Position numbers and translations under genes: made by a program. This document shows, piece by piece, positions 1 through 8,140 of a stretch of 64,000 nucleotides of DNA. Source of the stretch: Nonomuraea africana. GTDB lineage: Bacteria > Actinomycetota > Actinomycetes > Streptosporangiales > Streptosporangiaceae. The notes under the pieces are model-generated. The model had not been told where the DNA came from, ran no database searches, and saw nothing but the letters and a program-made list of their open reading frames with translations. The DNA is taken from NCBI RefSeq assembly GCF_014873535.1, contig NZ_JADBEF010000001.1, positions 1,240,001 through 1,304,000 of the forward strand, read 5' to 3'. The first letter of the stretch is position 1; every line of letters starts with the position of its first letter.

Positions 1-22
1 CCCCGAACCGGACTGACCTCCG

Positions 23-424
23 CTACCGCTGGGGCTCCAGCCGTACGGAGACGGAGTTGATGCAGTAGCGGTCGTCGGTCGGGGTCGGATAGCCCTCGCC
101 GTGGAAGACGTGGCCCAGGTGCGAGTCGCAGCGGGCGCAGCGCACCTCGGTGCGCACCATGCCGTGGGAGTGGTCCTCGATCAGCGTGACCGCTTCCGAC
201 TCCGACGGCTCGAAGAAGCTCGGCCACCCGCAGTGCGACTCGAACTTCGCGTCAGACCTGAACAGCTCGGCGCCGCAGGCGCGGCAGGAGTAGACGCCCT
301 CGGTCTTGGTGTCGACGTACTCGCCGGTGAAGGGGCGCTCGGTGCCCGCCTCCCTGAGCACGTGGTACTCCTCGGGGGACAACTGCGCGCGCCACTCGGC
401 ATCGCTCTTGACGACCTTGTCCAT
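23..424 (-). CDS. msrB: Peptide-methionine (R)-S-oxide reductase MsrB
   Basis: Reduces methionine-R-sulfoxide in oxidised proteins in the cytoplasm. The 133-residue length is normal for a free-standing MsrB. Two CxxC pairs (CRAC near residue 47 and CARC near residue 96) form the structural zinc site. The GWPSFFEP substrate-binding motif is present, and the catalytic Cys lies in the C-terminal RYCINSVS motif. The ATG is preceded by AAGGTGGGG. It is divergent from the LigD polymerase gene, with a 354 bp gap. Family assignment is secure. Confidence 0.97.
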   Translation of the reverse strand: MDKVVKSDAEWRAQLSPEEYHVLREAGTERPFTGEYVDTKTEGVYSCRACGAELFRSDAKFESHCGWPSFFEPSESEAVTLIEDHSHGMVRTEVRCARCDSHLGHVFHGEGYPTPTDDRYCINSVSVRLEPQR

Positions 425-778
425 GACCCCACCTTACTGATGAGCGGCGCCCGCGCCGCCGGCCGGCTCCGGAGAAGAATCTCCATGGGCGAAGCATCCT
501 TTCTGGGGTATTTCAGCGTCTTTGTCTATGGGGAGGTGCGGCATCTCCTCCCCAAGAGGGGTGAGGCCGCTCGCCCGAGGGCCGTCGCCGCTGCACAGCC
601 ACGCCCGTGCTGTGCGCCGGCGGTCCGCCGAGGCCGGCCGGACGGCGCGCCAGCGTCCGGTACGGCACAGGACGAACGGCCTTCCAGGTCCGTCCCGTCG
701 AGTGCCCGGTCCCGCCACCGTGGCGGTCTCCGGGACGGACCGCCCATCCCTTCCCGGGATTCGGGGTAGGTTCAGCGC
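425..778. other. 354 bp divergent intergenic region with a nested inverted repeat
   Basis: This lies between msrB and the LigD polymerase gene and must hold both promoters, but I see no convincing -35/-10 pair. Its one clear structure is at 687-741. Perfect 11 bp arms (GGTCCGTCCCG at 687-697 and its complement at 731-741) enclose an inner 7 bp stem CCGCCAC/GTGGCGG (712-718 and 720-726). It ends 37 bp before the LigD start and could be a regulatory hairpin or a terminator. No gene is visible here. Confidence 0.6.
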
Positions 779-1777
779 ATGCCGTCACCTTTCATCGAGT
801 TGGAGGTCGGGGAGCGCACCGTCAAGGTCACCAACCCCGACAAGGTGTACTTCCCGCAGATCGGAGCCACCAAGCGCGAGCTGGTGGAGTACTACGTCAG
901 CGTCGGCGAGGGTGCGCTGCGCGCGCTCAAGGACCGGCCGACCCACCTCAAGCGGCACCCGGACGGCGTGGGCAGCGAGGCGATCTACCAGAAGCGGATG
1001 CCCGCCAAGCACCCCGAGTGGCTGGAGACGGTCACCGTGACCTTCCCCAGCGGCCGGACGGCCGACGCGCTCAGGGTGAGCGAGGTGGCCTCGATCGCCT
1101 ACTGCGCCAACCTCGGCACCATCGACTTCCACCCGTGGCAGGTCCGCGCCGCCGACGTCGAGCACCCCGACGAGCTGCGCCTCGACATCGACCCGCAGCC
1201 GGGGCTCGGGTTCGACACCGCCCGCCGTACCGCCTTCCTGGCCCGCGAGGTGCTCGAGGAGGCCGGGATGACCGGCTTCGTGAAGACTTCGGGCAACAGG
1301 GGCGTGCACGTCGCGGTCAGGATCGAGCCCCGCTGGGACTTCGTCGAGGTACGGCACGCGGGCATCGCGCTGGCCAGGGCGATCGAGGACCGCGCGCCCG
1401 ACCTGGTGACGACGGCATGGTGGAAGGAGGAGCGCGGGGAGCGCGTGTTCATCGACTTCAACCAGAACGCCAGGGACCGGACCGTGGCCAGCGCCTACTC
1501 GGTGCGGGCCAAGCCGTCCGCTCCCGTCTCCGCGCCGCTCACCTGGGAGGAGCTGGCCGACGCCGAGCCCGCCGACTTCGACATCAGGACCATGCCCGAG
1601 CGCTTCGCCCGGCTCGGCGACGTGCACGCGGCGATCGACGAGCGGGTCTTCTCGATCGAGCCGCTCCTGGAGTGGTACGCCAAGGACGATCGCGGCGACC
1701 TGCCGTACCCGCCGAACTATCCCAAGATGCCGGGCGAGCCCAAGCGGGTGCAGCCGAGCAAGGCGCGCGAAGAGTGA
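779..1777 (+). CDS. LigD-type NHEJ polymerase/primase domain protein
   Basis: Stand-alone archaeo-eukaryotic-primase-like polymerase domain of LigD, which adds nucleotides at double-strand breaks during non-homologous end joining. At 332 residues it covers the whole polymerase domain with no ligase or phosphoesterase domain. The metal-binding DID motif lies in LRLDIDPQPG and a SGNRGVHV motif follows. The ligase partner domain is encoded separately on the opposite strand at 7014-8138. No Ku gene is visible in the window. The ATG at 779 is the only sensible start. Confidence 0.93.
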   Translation: MPSPFIELEVGERTVKVTNPDKVYFPQIGATKRELVEYYVSVGEGALRALKDRPTHLKRHPDGVGSEAIYQKRMPAKHPEWLETVTVTFPSGRTADALRVSEVASIAYCANLGTIDFHPWQVRAADVEHPDELRLDIDPQPGLGFDTARRTAFLAREVLEEAGMTGFVKTSGNRGVHVAVRIEPRWDFVEVRHAGIALARAIEDRAPDLVTTAWWKEERGERVFIDFNQNARDRTVASAYSVRAKPSAPVSAPLTWEELADAEPADFDIRTMPERFARLGDVHAAIDERVFSIEPLLEWYAKDDRGDLPYPPNYPKMPGEPKRVQPSKAREE

Positions 1778-1839
1778 CGTGTATCACTTGAATCACATTA
1801 CTTGACGTCAGGTCCAATAGTTCGGAAGGCTCTCGGACT

Positions 1840-2337
1840 ATGGCTTTGGCATCAGCACGACGGCTCGCCGCCGCGGGAGCGGTGACGGCCTTCATCGTCG
1901 GCGGCGTGACCATGGTGGCGGGTGTGGGCACCGCCATGGCGAGCGACTGCAAGCTCCTCGTCCTGGTCTGCGATGAGCCCGCGCAGGGCGGCGACCCCGG
2001 CGACCCGTGGAAGCCCGACGTCAAACTCCCCGACGTCCCGATTCCGCACGACACCTGGTCGAACGCCCCGGCGCCGGACGAGACCTGGTCCAACGCGCCG
2101 GCGCCGCACGACACCTGGTCGTCGGGCCCCGCGCAGCCGCCGCAGCCCGAGGCGCCCTGGAAGCCGGTCGACGAGGGCAGGCACCGCATGCCCGACGGCC
2201 CGCCGCAGACGGGAGCGGGCGGCCTGGCCGGCGGCGATCCGATGTGGCCGTTCGCGGCCGGCGGCGCGGCGCTGCTGACGGGAGCGGGCCTGGCCGGTTT
2301 CGCGCTACGGCGGGGGCGTCCCGCGCCGGCGGAGTGA
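1840..2337 (+). CDS. Secreted, wall-anchored small protein; candidate sortase substrate
   Basis: This 165-residue protein has an N-terminal signal peptide (hydrophobic to about residue 34, then MAS). Next comes a Pro/Trp-rich segment with three 10-residue repeats of the P(I/A)PHDTWSNA type (68-97). The C-terminus has the order of a sorting signal: PPQTG (121-125), a hydrophobic segment (about 136-156) and RRGR. PPQTG differs from the canonical LPxTG only at the first position. The last codons overlap the start of the adjacent sortase gene (GTGA), so the two are probably translationally coupled. Function beyond surface display is unknown. Confidence 0.85.
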   Translation: MALASARRLAAAGAVTAFIVGGVTMVAGVGTAMASDCKLLVLVCDEPAQGGDPGDPWKPDVKLPDVPIPHDTWSNAPAPDETWSNAPAPHDTWSSGPAQPPQPEAPWKPVDEGRHRMPDGPPQTGAGGLAGGDPMWPFAAGGAALLTGAGLAGFALRRGRPAPAE

Positions 2338-3032
2338 GCGGGCCTCCTGTGCAGCGGCTCGTCCTCGCGGGCGCGGTGGTGGTCTCGCTCGCCGGGATCG
2401 CCCTGATCTGGTTCGGCGTCAGCGGAATGGTGACGGGCTCGGAGCCCGCGCCGGTCTCCGCCAGTCTCATGGGGAAGGCCCCGGCGAAGCTGCCGAAGGC
2501 AGGCGCGCCCGCGCTGACCGAGCCGCCCGAGGTGCTGGTCGGGCGGGTGGCCAAGCCGATGAAGGCGGCCCGGCCGAGCGCGGTCTACATCCCCAAGCTC
2601 GGCATCTCGGCGCCGCTCATGGAGCTCGGCGTCGACGCCAAGGGCGCGATAGAGAACCCGCCGCTCGACCATCCCAACGTGGCGGGGTGGTACCGGTACG
2701 CGCCGGTGCCGGGCGCGCGCGGCGCCGCGGTCATCACCGGACACCTCGACACCCGCACCGGGCCCGCGGTGTTCGCCAGGCTCAGCTCGATCAAACGCGG
2801 CGACCAGGTGCAGGTGATGCGGGCCGACAGGTCGGTGGCCATCTTCGTGGTGGACAAGGTCGAGCAGGTGGCCAAGCGGGTCTTTCCCACCAAGAAGGTC
2901 TTCGGGAAGGTGAAGTACGCCGGGCTGCGCCTGGTGACCTGCGGTGGCGTCTTCGACAGGAAGGCGCACAGCTACCAGGACAACACGATCGTCTACGCGC
3001 ACCTGGCGCACGCCTACCACCCGGCGTCCTGA
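2334..3032 (+). CDS. Class F-type sortase (transpeptidase)
   Basis: Membrane-anchored cysteine transpeptidase that attaches surface proteins to the cell wall. The GTG at 2334 overlaps the upstream stop in a GTGA, giving 232 residues. A second in-frame GTG at 2349 is the alternative start. One N-terminal transmembrane segment (about 7-33) is followed by a Pro-rich linker and the sortase fold. The catalytic His is in ITGHLDT (H137) and the catalytic Cys in LVTCGG (C203). An Arg follows in FDRK, though I cannot say it is the catalytic one. The TCGGxFD motif and short length suit class F. The adjacent PPQTG protein is its probable dedicated substrate. Confidence 0.92.
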   Translation: MSGPPVQRLVLAGAVVVSLAGIALIWFGVSGMVTGSEPAPVSASLMGKAPAKLPKAGAPALTEPPEVLVGRVAKPMKAARPSAVYIPKLGISAPLMELGVDAKGAIENPPLDHPNVAGWYRYAPVPGARGAAVITGHLDTRTGPAVFARLSSIKRGDQVQVMRADRSVAIFVVDKVEQVAKRVFPTKKVFGKVKYAGLRLVTCGGVFDRKAHSYQDNTIVYAHLAHAYHPAS

Positions 3033-3037
3033 CCGGG

Positions 3038-5053
3038 TCAGGGATCACGCGGCAGCCCCAGGGCGCGCTCGGCGACGATGTTGAGCTGCACCTCCGTGGT
3101 GCCGCCGCCGATGGTGAAGGCCCTGGTGGTGAGGATCATCCTGCTCCAGTGCGGGTCGGCGGGCGCCAGCGACCAGCAGAACTCCGAGATCGCCTGGGCG
3201 TGCCGCATGCCCAGCAGCTTCCTGACGCTGGAGGCCGTCCCCGAGTCGGTCCCCGCCAGCTGCGACAGCGTGACCCGTAGCCCGAGCGCCGAGATCGCCT
3301 GCCCCTCGGCCCACAGCCGTCCGGCGTGCTCGCGCTGGGCCTGCCGCAGGCCGGGCAGGCGCCGGAGGAGCTCCACCATGTCCGTGTGCTGCGAGCCCGG
3401 TCCCCAGCTGTCGCCGAGCGCCACCCTCTCGTGCGACAGCGTGTCGCGCGCGACCCGCCATCCGCCGTCCACCTCGCCCACGACCAGGTCGTCGGGGACG
3501 AAGACGTCGTCGAGGAAGACCTCGTTGAAGAGCTCCTCCCCGTTGATCTCCTTCAACGGCCGGACGGTCACGCCGGGCGCGGACATGTCGACCAGGAAGT
3601 AGGTGATCCCCTCGTGCTTGGGCTTGCCGGGGCTCGTCCTGGCCAGGCAGATGCCCCAGTGCGCGTACTGTGCCAGCGACGTCCAGATCTTCGACCCGCT
3701 GATCGACCAGCCGCCCTCGACCCGCACGGCTTTCGTGGACAGCCCCGCCAGGTCCGAGCCGGCTCCTGGTTCGCTGAACAGCTGGCACCAGACGATCTCG
3801 CCGGTGAACGTCTTCGGCAGGAAGCGGTCCTGCTGCTCCCGCGTGCCGTACCTGACGAGGGAGGGCACCGCCCACGCGGCGATGCCCAGGTTGGGCCGCC
3901 TCAGCCCGCGGAACTCCTGGTGGATGATCACCTGTTCCAGCGGGGACGCCCCTCGGCCCCACGGCTCGGGCAGGTGGGGCATGATCCAGCCCTCGCGGGC
4001 GAACCTGCCTAGCCTGGCCAGTGGTTCCTCCTCGGCCAGCTCCGCGGCCGTGGCCCTGATCCGCTCCCTGATGGGGGCGGCCTCCTGCGGGAGATCGGGC
4101 TCCATGGCCCTGCGCACGCCGCCGACGGCCAGCTCGGCGACCTCCTCCGCCCAGCTTCCCGGCTCGCCGGCCAGCATTCGCAGGGACAGGGCGCGCCGGT
4201 AGTAGCGGTGCGCGTCGTGCTCGAAGGTGTAGCCGATGCCGCCCAGCACCTGGATGGCGTCCGCGGCGCACCGGACCGCCGCGTCGGGCCCGAGCACCCC
4301 GGCCGCTCCCGCCGCCAGCCGCGCCTCGTCGGTGAGCGGCCCTCCCGCGGAGTCGAGGGCGCGGGCGGCGTCCCACACGGCGGCCCGCGCCTGTTCCAGC
4401 GCCACCAGCGCCGCCGCCACCCGGTGCTTGACCCCCTGGAACTGCCCGATCGGCCGGCCGAACTGCTCGCGGACCTTCGCGTGGTCGGCGGCCGTCGCCA
4501 CCGCCCACGCCGCCACCCCGCAGGCCTCGGCGCCGAGCAGTACCGCGGCCAGCTCGCGCACCGGCACCGCGTCCAGCGCCCGATCCTCAGGGACGGCCCG
4601 CGCCACGACGCGCACCAGCGGGCGCGAGAGGTCGATGCTCTCGACCGGCTCCACCTCGACGTCGGACCGGTCGAGCAAGGCCCATCCGTCGGTCACGGGC
4701 AGCAGGAAGAGGTCGGCCTCTGGCGAGCCCAGCCCGTGTCCGTCCAGCACGACGGCCGCCGTGGCCGTGCCGTCGGCCAGTCCGGGCAGCAGCGCGGGAC
4801 AGCGGCCCGACCGCGCCAGGACCGCCGAGACCAGCACGGTCGGCAGGTAGGGCCCCTCGACGAGCCCCTCGCCCAGCGCCTCCAGCGCCACCGCCAGCTC
4901 CACCAGCCCGTAGCCCTGCCCGCCGGCGTCCTCGGGCAGATGCAGCCCCAGCACCCCCTGCGCGGCCAGCGCCCCGTGCTCCGGCTTCCGCGCGACGAGC
5001 CCGCGGACGGACGCCGCGAGGGCGAGATGTTCCTCTGTCAGTGCGATGCCCAT
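3038..5053 (-). CDS. Fused double-domain acyl-CoA dehydrogenase (FadE34-like)
   Basis: FAD-dependent acyl-CoA dehydrogenase in which two ACAD modules are fused in one 671-residue chain (about 1-325 and 335-671). This matches the layout of mycobacterial FadE34, where the ordinary alpha/beta heterodimer is one polypeptide. The N-terminal half ends with the ACAD C-terminal signature (QVLGGIGYTFEHDAHRYYRR). The C-terminal half has the FAD/substrate motif WCQLFSEPGAGSDLAGL. FadE34 acts on steroid side chains. Whether this enzyme does so cannot be told here, since no other sterol genes are present. It lies downstream of the aldehyde dehydrogenase on the same strand with a 112 bp gap. Confidence 0.93.
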   Translation of the reverse strand: MGIALTEEHLALAASVRGLVARKPEHGALAAQGVLGLHLPEDAGGQGYGLVELAVALEALGEGLVEGPYLPTVLVSAVLARSGRCPALLPGLADGTATAAVVLDGHGLGSPEADLFLLPVTDGWALLDRSDVEVEPVESIDLSRPLVRVVARAVPEDRALDAVPVRELAAVLLGAEACGVAAWAVATAADHAKVREQFGRPIGQFQGVKHRVAAALVALEQARAAVWDAARALDSAGGPLTDEARLAAGAAGVLGPDAAVRCAADAIQVLGGIGYTFEHDAHRYYRRALSLRMLAGEPGSWAEEVAELAVGGVRRAMEPDLPQEAAPIRERIRATAAELAEEEPLARLGRFAREGWIMPHLPEPWGRGASPLEQVIIHQEFRGLRRPNLGIAAWAVPSLVRYGTREQQDRFLPKTFTGEIVWCQLFSEPGAGSDLAGLSTKAVRVEGGWSISGSKIWTSLAQYAHWGICLARTSPGKPKHEGITYFLVDMSAPGVTVRPLKEINGEELFNEVFLDDVFVPDDLVVGEVDGGWRVARDTLSHERVALGDSWGPGSQHTDMVELLRRLPGLRQAQREHAGRLWAEGQAISALGLRVTLSQLAGTDSGTASSVRKLLGMRHAQAISEFCWSLAPADPHWSRMILTTRAFTIGGGTTEVQLNIVAERALGLPRDP

Positions 5054-5165
5054 GCGCCAGAATCTAGAACCTTATTCGGTCAATGACCAGACCCGCACCG
5101 GTCGCGGGGCGGGGAGTACCGGCCCGCCGACCGCATCCTGGTCAGGCACCGGGGGAGGGCCGCGG

Positions 5166-6596
5166 TCACAGATTGATGATCGCGGCCTTCTCCCTGGTGT
5201 ACTCCAGCACCGCGTCGTGCCCGTATCCGCTGTCCTTCACGCCCCCGAACGGCAGCCCCGGCGGCATCTGGCGGAAGGTGTTGACCCACACCGTGCCGCA
5301 CTCCAGGTCGCGCACGAACCGGTGGGCGCGCCCGAGATCGCGCGTCCACACCCCGGCGGCCAGCCCGTAGGACGAGTCGTTGGCCAGGGCGAGCGCCTCC
5401 TCGTCGGTGTCGAACGGCAGCGCCACCGCGACCGGCCCGAAGATCTCCTCCTGGCAGATCCGCAGCGCGTTGTCGGTGACGGCGTAGAGCGTCGGCGCGA
5501 CCCAGTACCCGCCCGGCAGGTCCGGCACCACCTCGGCGCCGGTCCGCCCGCCGAAGACGAGCTCGGCGCCCTCCTTCTCGGCGATCTCCAGGTAGGAGGC
5601 GACCCGCTCGTACTGCCCCGCCGACACGATAGGGCCCATCGTGGTCGCCAGGTCGAGGGGGTCGCCGAGGACCAGCCCCGCGGCGGTGGCGGAGATCCGC
5701 TCCAGCATCTCCGCCCAGACCGAGCGGTGGATGAGGATGCGTGATCCCGCGACGCACACCTGGCCCGCGTTGCCCGTGTAGATGGAGTTCACCGTCACGC
5801 CCTGGGTGGCGGCGTCGAGGTCGGCGTCGGGGAAGACGATGTTCGGCGACTTGCCGCCCAGCTCGAAGGTGAGCGGCTTGATCCCGGCGGCCTGGGTGAT
5901 GGCCACCCCGGTCTGGGTGGACCCGGTGAGGCTGATCTTGTTGACGCCGCGATGCCGTACCAGCGCCTCTCCGACGTCCTCGCCCATCCCGGAGACGAGA
6001 TTGAGCACCCCTGGTGGCAGCACGTCGGCGAGCAGTTCGCCCAGGCGCAGTACCGAGGCGCTGGCCTGCTCGGCCGGCTTGACGATCACCGTGTTCCCAG
6101 CGGCCAGCGCGAAGGCGGCCTTGGCGGAGAAGGTGGAGATCGGGGAGTTCCACGGGATGATCGCCAGCGCCACCCCGTACGGTTCCCGCCTGGTCAGCCC
6201 GAGGCTGTCGGGGCCCAGGATGACCGTGTCGCCCCTGACCGCGTCGATCACCTGCCCCGCGGCCAGCTCCCACAGGAACCGCATGCCGGGCAGGTCACGC
6301 CTGAGCGTGTCGCGCAGGATGCGGCCGTTGTCACGCGTCTCGATCGTGGCCAGTTCCTCGGCGTGCTCGGCGAAGACCGCCGCCACCTGCCGCAGGACGT
6401 GCGCCCTGCCGAGGGCGGGCATTCCCGACCAGGCGGGCAGCGCCGCGCGGGCGGCCGCCACAGCGGCCTCGGCGTCGGCCTTCCCGCCGGCGGGAACGCG
6501 GGCCCAGACCTCGCCGGTGGCGGGGTTGACCGAGTCGAGGGTACGGCCGTCGGCCGAGGGAACGAGCCTGCCGCCGATCAGGTTGCGATACTCCAT
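5166..6596 (-). CDS. Aldehyde dehydrogenase (NAD(P)+ dependent)
   Basis: Oxidises an aldehyde to the acid. The 476 residues are typical of the ALDH superfamily. The general-base Glu lies in LTFELGGKSPN and the nucleophilic Cys in NAGQVCVAGSR. The EEIFGPV motif and the C-terminal PFGGVKDSGYG motif are present. I chose the ATG at 6596 because MEYRNLIGG is a usual ALDH N-terminus. An in-frame ATG at 6611 is possible. A near-perfect 20 bp palindrome (6602-6621) lies directly on the upstream edge and probably regulates it. The substrate is unknown. The next gene downstream is the acyl-CoA dehydrogenase. Confidence 0.93.
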   Translation of the reverse strand: MEYRNLIGGRLVPSADGRTLDSVNPATGEVWARVPAGGKADAEAAVAAARAALPAWSGMPALGRAHVLRQVAAVFAEHAEELATIETRDNGRILRDTLRRDLPGMRFLWELAAGQVIDAVRGDTVILGPDSLGLTRREPYGVALAIIPWNSPISTFSAKAAFALAAGNTVIVKPAEQASASVLRLGELLADVLPPGVLNLVSGMGEDVGEALVRHRGVNKISLTGSTQTGVAITQAAGIKPLTFELGGKSPNIVFPDADLDAATQGVTVNSIYTGNAGQVCVAGSRILIHRSVWAEMLERISATAAGLVLGDPLDLATTMGPIVSAGQYERVASYLEIAEKEGAELVFGGRTGAEVVPDLPGGYWVAPTLYAVTDNALRICQEEIFGPVAVALPFDTDEEALALANDSSYGLAAGVWTRDLGRAHRFVRDLECGTVWVNTFRQMPPGLPFGGVKDSGYGHDAVLEYTREKAAIINL

Positions 6597-6601
6597 CACG
6601 C

Positions 6602-6621
6602 AACCAAGCATATGCTTGCTT
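6602..6621. promoter_or_regulatory. Palindromic operator-like site at the aldehyde dehydrogenase start
   Basis: AACCAAGCATATGCTTGCTT is a palindrome with 9 of 10 base pairs matching, centred on CATATG. It starts 6 bp upstream of the aldehyde dehydrogenase ATG, so a bound protein would block transcription or translation initiation. Size and symmetry suit a TetR-type repressor. The regulator is not identified. Confidence 0.6.
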
Positions 6622-6633
6622 GACAGGTGACGG

Positions 6634-6987
6634 CTAGCGGCGCGGCGAGCCCAGCGTGAAGGCGATGTTGACCAGTGCGACGCCGCCCCACACCGCCAGG
6701 TAGGCCAGCAGGTCCGACTCGCCGATGGTGAGGGCGACGGTCGCGATCGTGCCCATCACGATGGAGACGATCGCCAGCGCCAGCCGCATCCCCGCGACGT
6801 TCTGCTGCTGCTTGAGTTCGCGCCGCACGTGACCGGCGTCGGCCACCATGCGCTCGTCGACGCGCCGGTCGACCTCCTTGCCCATCTTGTCGAGGAAGGA
6901 CTCGATGATGGAGTCCTCGAAGTCGGGGCCGAGGTCGCGGCGTGCCGCGACGGCCGCGCGCAGCTCATCGCCAGTTGATGACGTCAT
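6634..6987 (-). CDS. Small membrane protein with amphipathic N-terminal region
   Basis: This 117-residue protein has a charged, helical N-terminal half (including DFEDSIIESFLDKMGKEV, about 22-39) followed by two transmembrane segments (about 68-88 and 93-112). I do not recognise a named family. The layout resembles small actinobacterial integral membrane proteins of unknown role. It lies between the LigD ligase gene and the aldehyde dehydrogenase on the same strand. The ATG at 6987 is the natural start. Confidence 0.75.
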   Translation of the reverse strand: MTSSTGDELRAAVAARRDLGPDFEDSIIESFLDKMGKEVDRRVDERMVADAGHVRRELKQQQNVAGMRLALAIVSIVMGTIATVALTIGESDLLAYLAVWGGVALVNIAFTLGSPRR

Positions 6988-7013
6988 AGATCGAGATATA
7001 ACGCATCTTCTGG

Positions 7014-8138
7014 TCAGCGGGCAAGAATGTCATCAAGGTTGTACGAAATCGGCTTTTCGAGCTGCTCATACGTGCAGGATTCGGGCGTCCGGTCCGGACG
7101 CCAGCGGCGAAACTGCGCGGTGTGCCGGAACCTGTCGCCCTCCATGCTGTCGTAGGCCACCTCGATCACCAGCTCGGGCCTGAGCGGGATGAACGACAGG
7201 TCCTTCTTGGCGTTCCACCGCGAGACCGCGCCGGGCATGCGCTGCCCGCCGCTCGACGGCGTGGCCGCCGGCTGGCCCGCCCGCAGCAGGGCCTGGTCGG
7301 CCCACTCGCCCCATGGGTGCTCGCCCAGCTGGGCGAGATAGGGCTTGAGCTCCTCCACCAGCTCCGCCCTGCGCGCCATCGGGAAGGAGGCCGCCACGCC
7401 CACGTGGTGCAGCCTGCCGTCGGGACCGTAGAGCCCGAGCAGCAGCGACCCCACGATCGGCCCGCTCTTGTGCTCGCGGTACCCGGCGATCACCACGTCG
7501 GCCGTGCGCTCGTGCTTGACCTTGAACATGGTGCGCTTGTCGGGCACGTACGGCTGGTCGCCCGGCTTCACGATGATGCCGTCGAGCCCGGCCCCCTCGA
7601 ACGTCTGGAACCACTCCGCCGCCTGCGCGTCGTCGGTGGTCACCGGGGTGAGCCTGATCGACCCGCCGGCCTCGGGGAAGATGCTCTCCAGCCGCGCGCG
7701 GCGCTCGGTGAAGGGCGCCTCCATCAGCCCCTCCGAGCCCAGCGCGAGCAGGTCGAAGGCCACGAACGAGGCGGGCGTCTGCTCGGAGAGCATCTTCACC
7801 CGCGAGGCGGCGGGATGGATGCGCTGCTGCAGTGCCTCGAAGTCGAGCTCCTGCCCCCTGCGCAGCACGATCTCGCCGTCGACCACGCACTTGTCCGGCA
7901 GCTCGGCCCTGACCGCCGCCACCAGTTCGGGGAAGTAGCGCGTGAAGGGCCGCTCGTTGCGGCTGCCGAGGAAGACCTCGTCGCCGTCGCGGAAGATGAT
8001 GCAGCGAAAGCCGTCCCACTTCGGCTCGTAGAACAGCGTGCCGTCCTGCTTGGGCATGCCCTTGACCGCCTTGGCCAGCATCGGCGCGACCGGCGGCAGC
8101 ACGGGCAGGTCGAGGTGGAACTCGAGTTCGTCGTCCAT
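7014..8138 (-). CDS. ATP-dependent DNA ligase (LigD ligase domain)
   Basis: Seals DNA nicks using ATP; this is the ligase part of the bacterial NHEJ machinery. The start is the ATG at 8138 (MDDELEFHLDLP), preceded by an AGGGAG ribosome-binding site, giving 374 residues. The adenylated Lys is K40 in the KWDG motif, and further nucleotidyltransferase motifs (DGEIV, DGIIVK) and the OB-fold C-terminus are present. It lies 2 bp downstream of the RibD-like gene, so they are probably co-transcribed. The matching polymerase domain is a separate gene about 5 kb away on the other strand. Confidence 0.95.
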   Translation of the reverse strand: MDDELEFHLDLPVLPPVAPMLAKAVKGMPKQDGTLFYEPKWDGFRCIIFRDGDEVFLGSRNERPFTRYFPELVAAVRAELPDKCVVDGEIVLRRGQELDFEALQQRIHPAASRVKMLSEQTPASFVAFDLLALGSEGLMEAPFTERRARLESIFPEAGGSIRLTPVTTDDAQAAEWFQTFEGAGLDGIIVKPGDQPYVPDKRTMFKVKHERTADVVIAGYREHKSGPIVGSLLLGLYGPDGRLHHVGVAASFPMARRAELVEELKPYLAQLGEHPWGEWADQALLRAGQPAATPSSGGQRMPGAVSRWNAKKDLSFIPLRPELVIEVAYDSMEGDRFRHTAQFRRWRPDRTPESCTYEQLEKPISYNLDDILAR

Positions 8139-8140
8139 GT

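Noticed and set aside
1778..1839. TTGACG hexamer taken as a -35 for the sortase operon
   Set aside because: No -10-like hexamer falls 16-19 bp downstream. The region is AT-rich but the match is incomplete.
5054..5100. KstR-like half-site (TAGAAC) before the fused acyl-CoA dehydrogenase
   Set aside because: Only one half of the TAGAAC-N2-GTTCTA palindrome is present. One 6-mer is not evidence for the steroid regulator.
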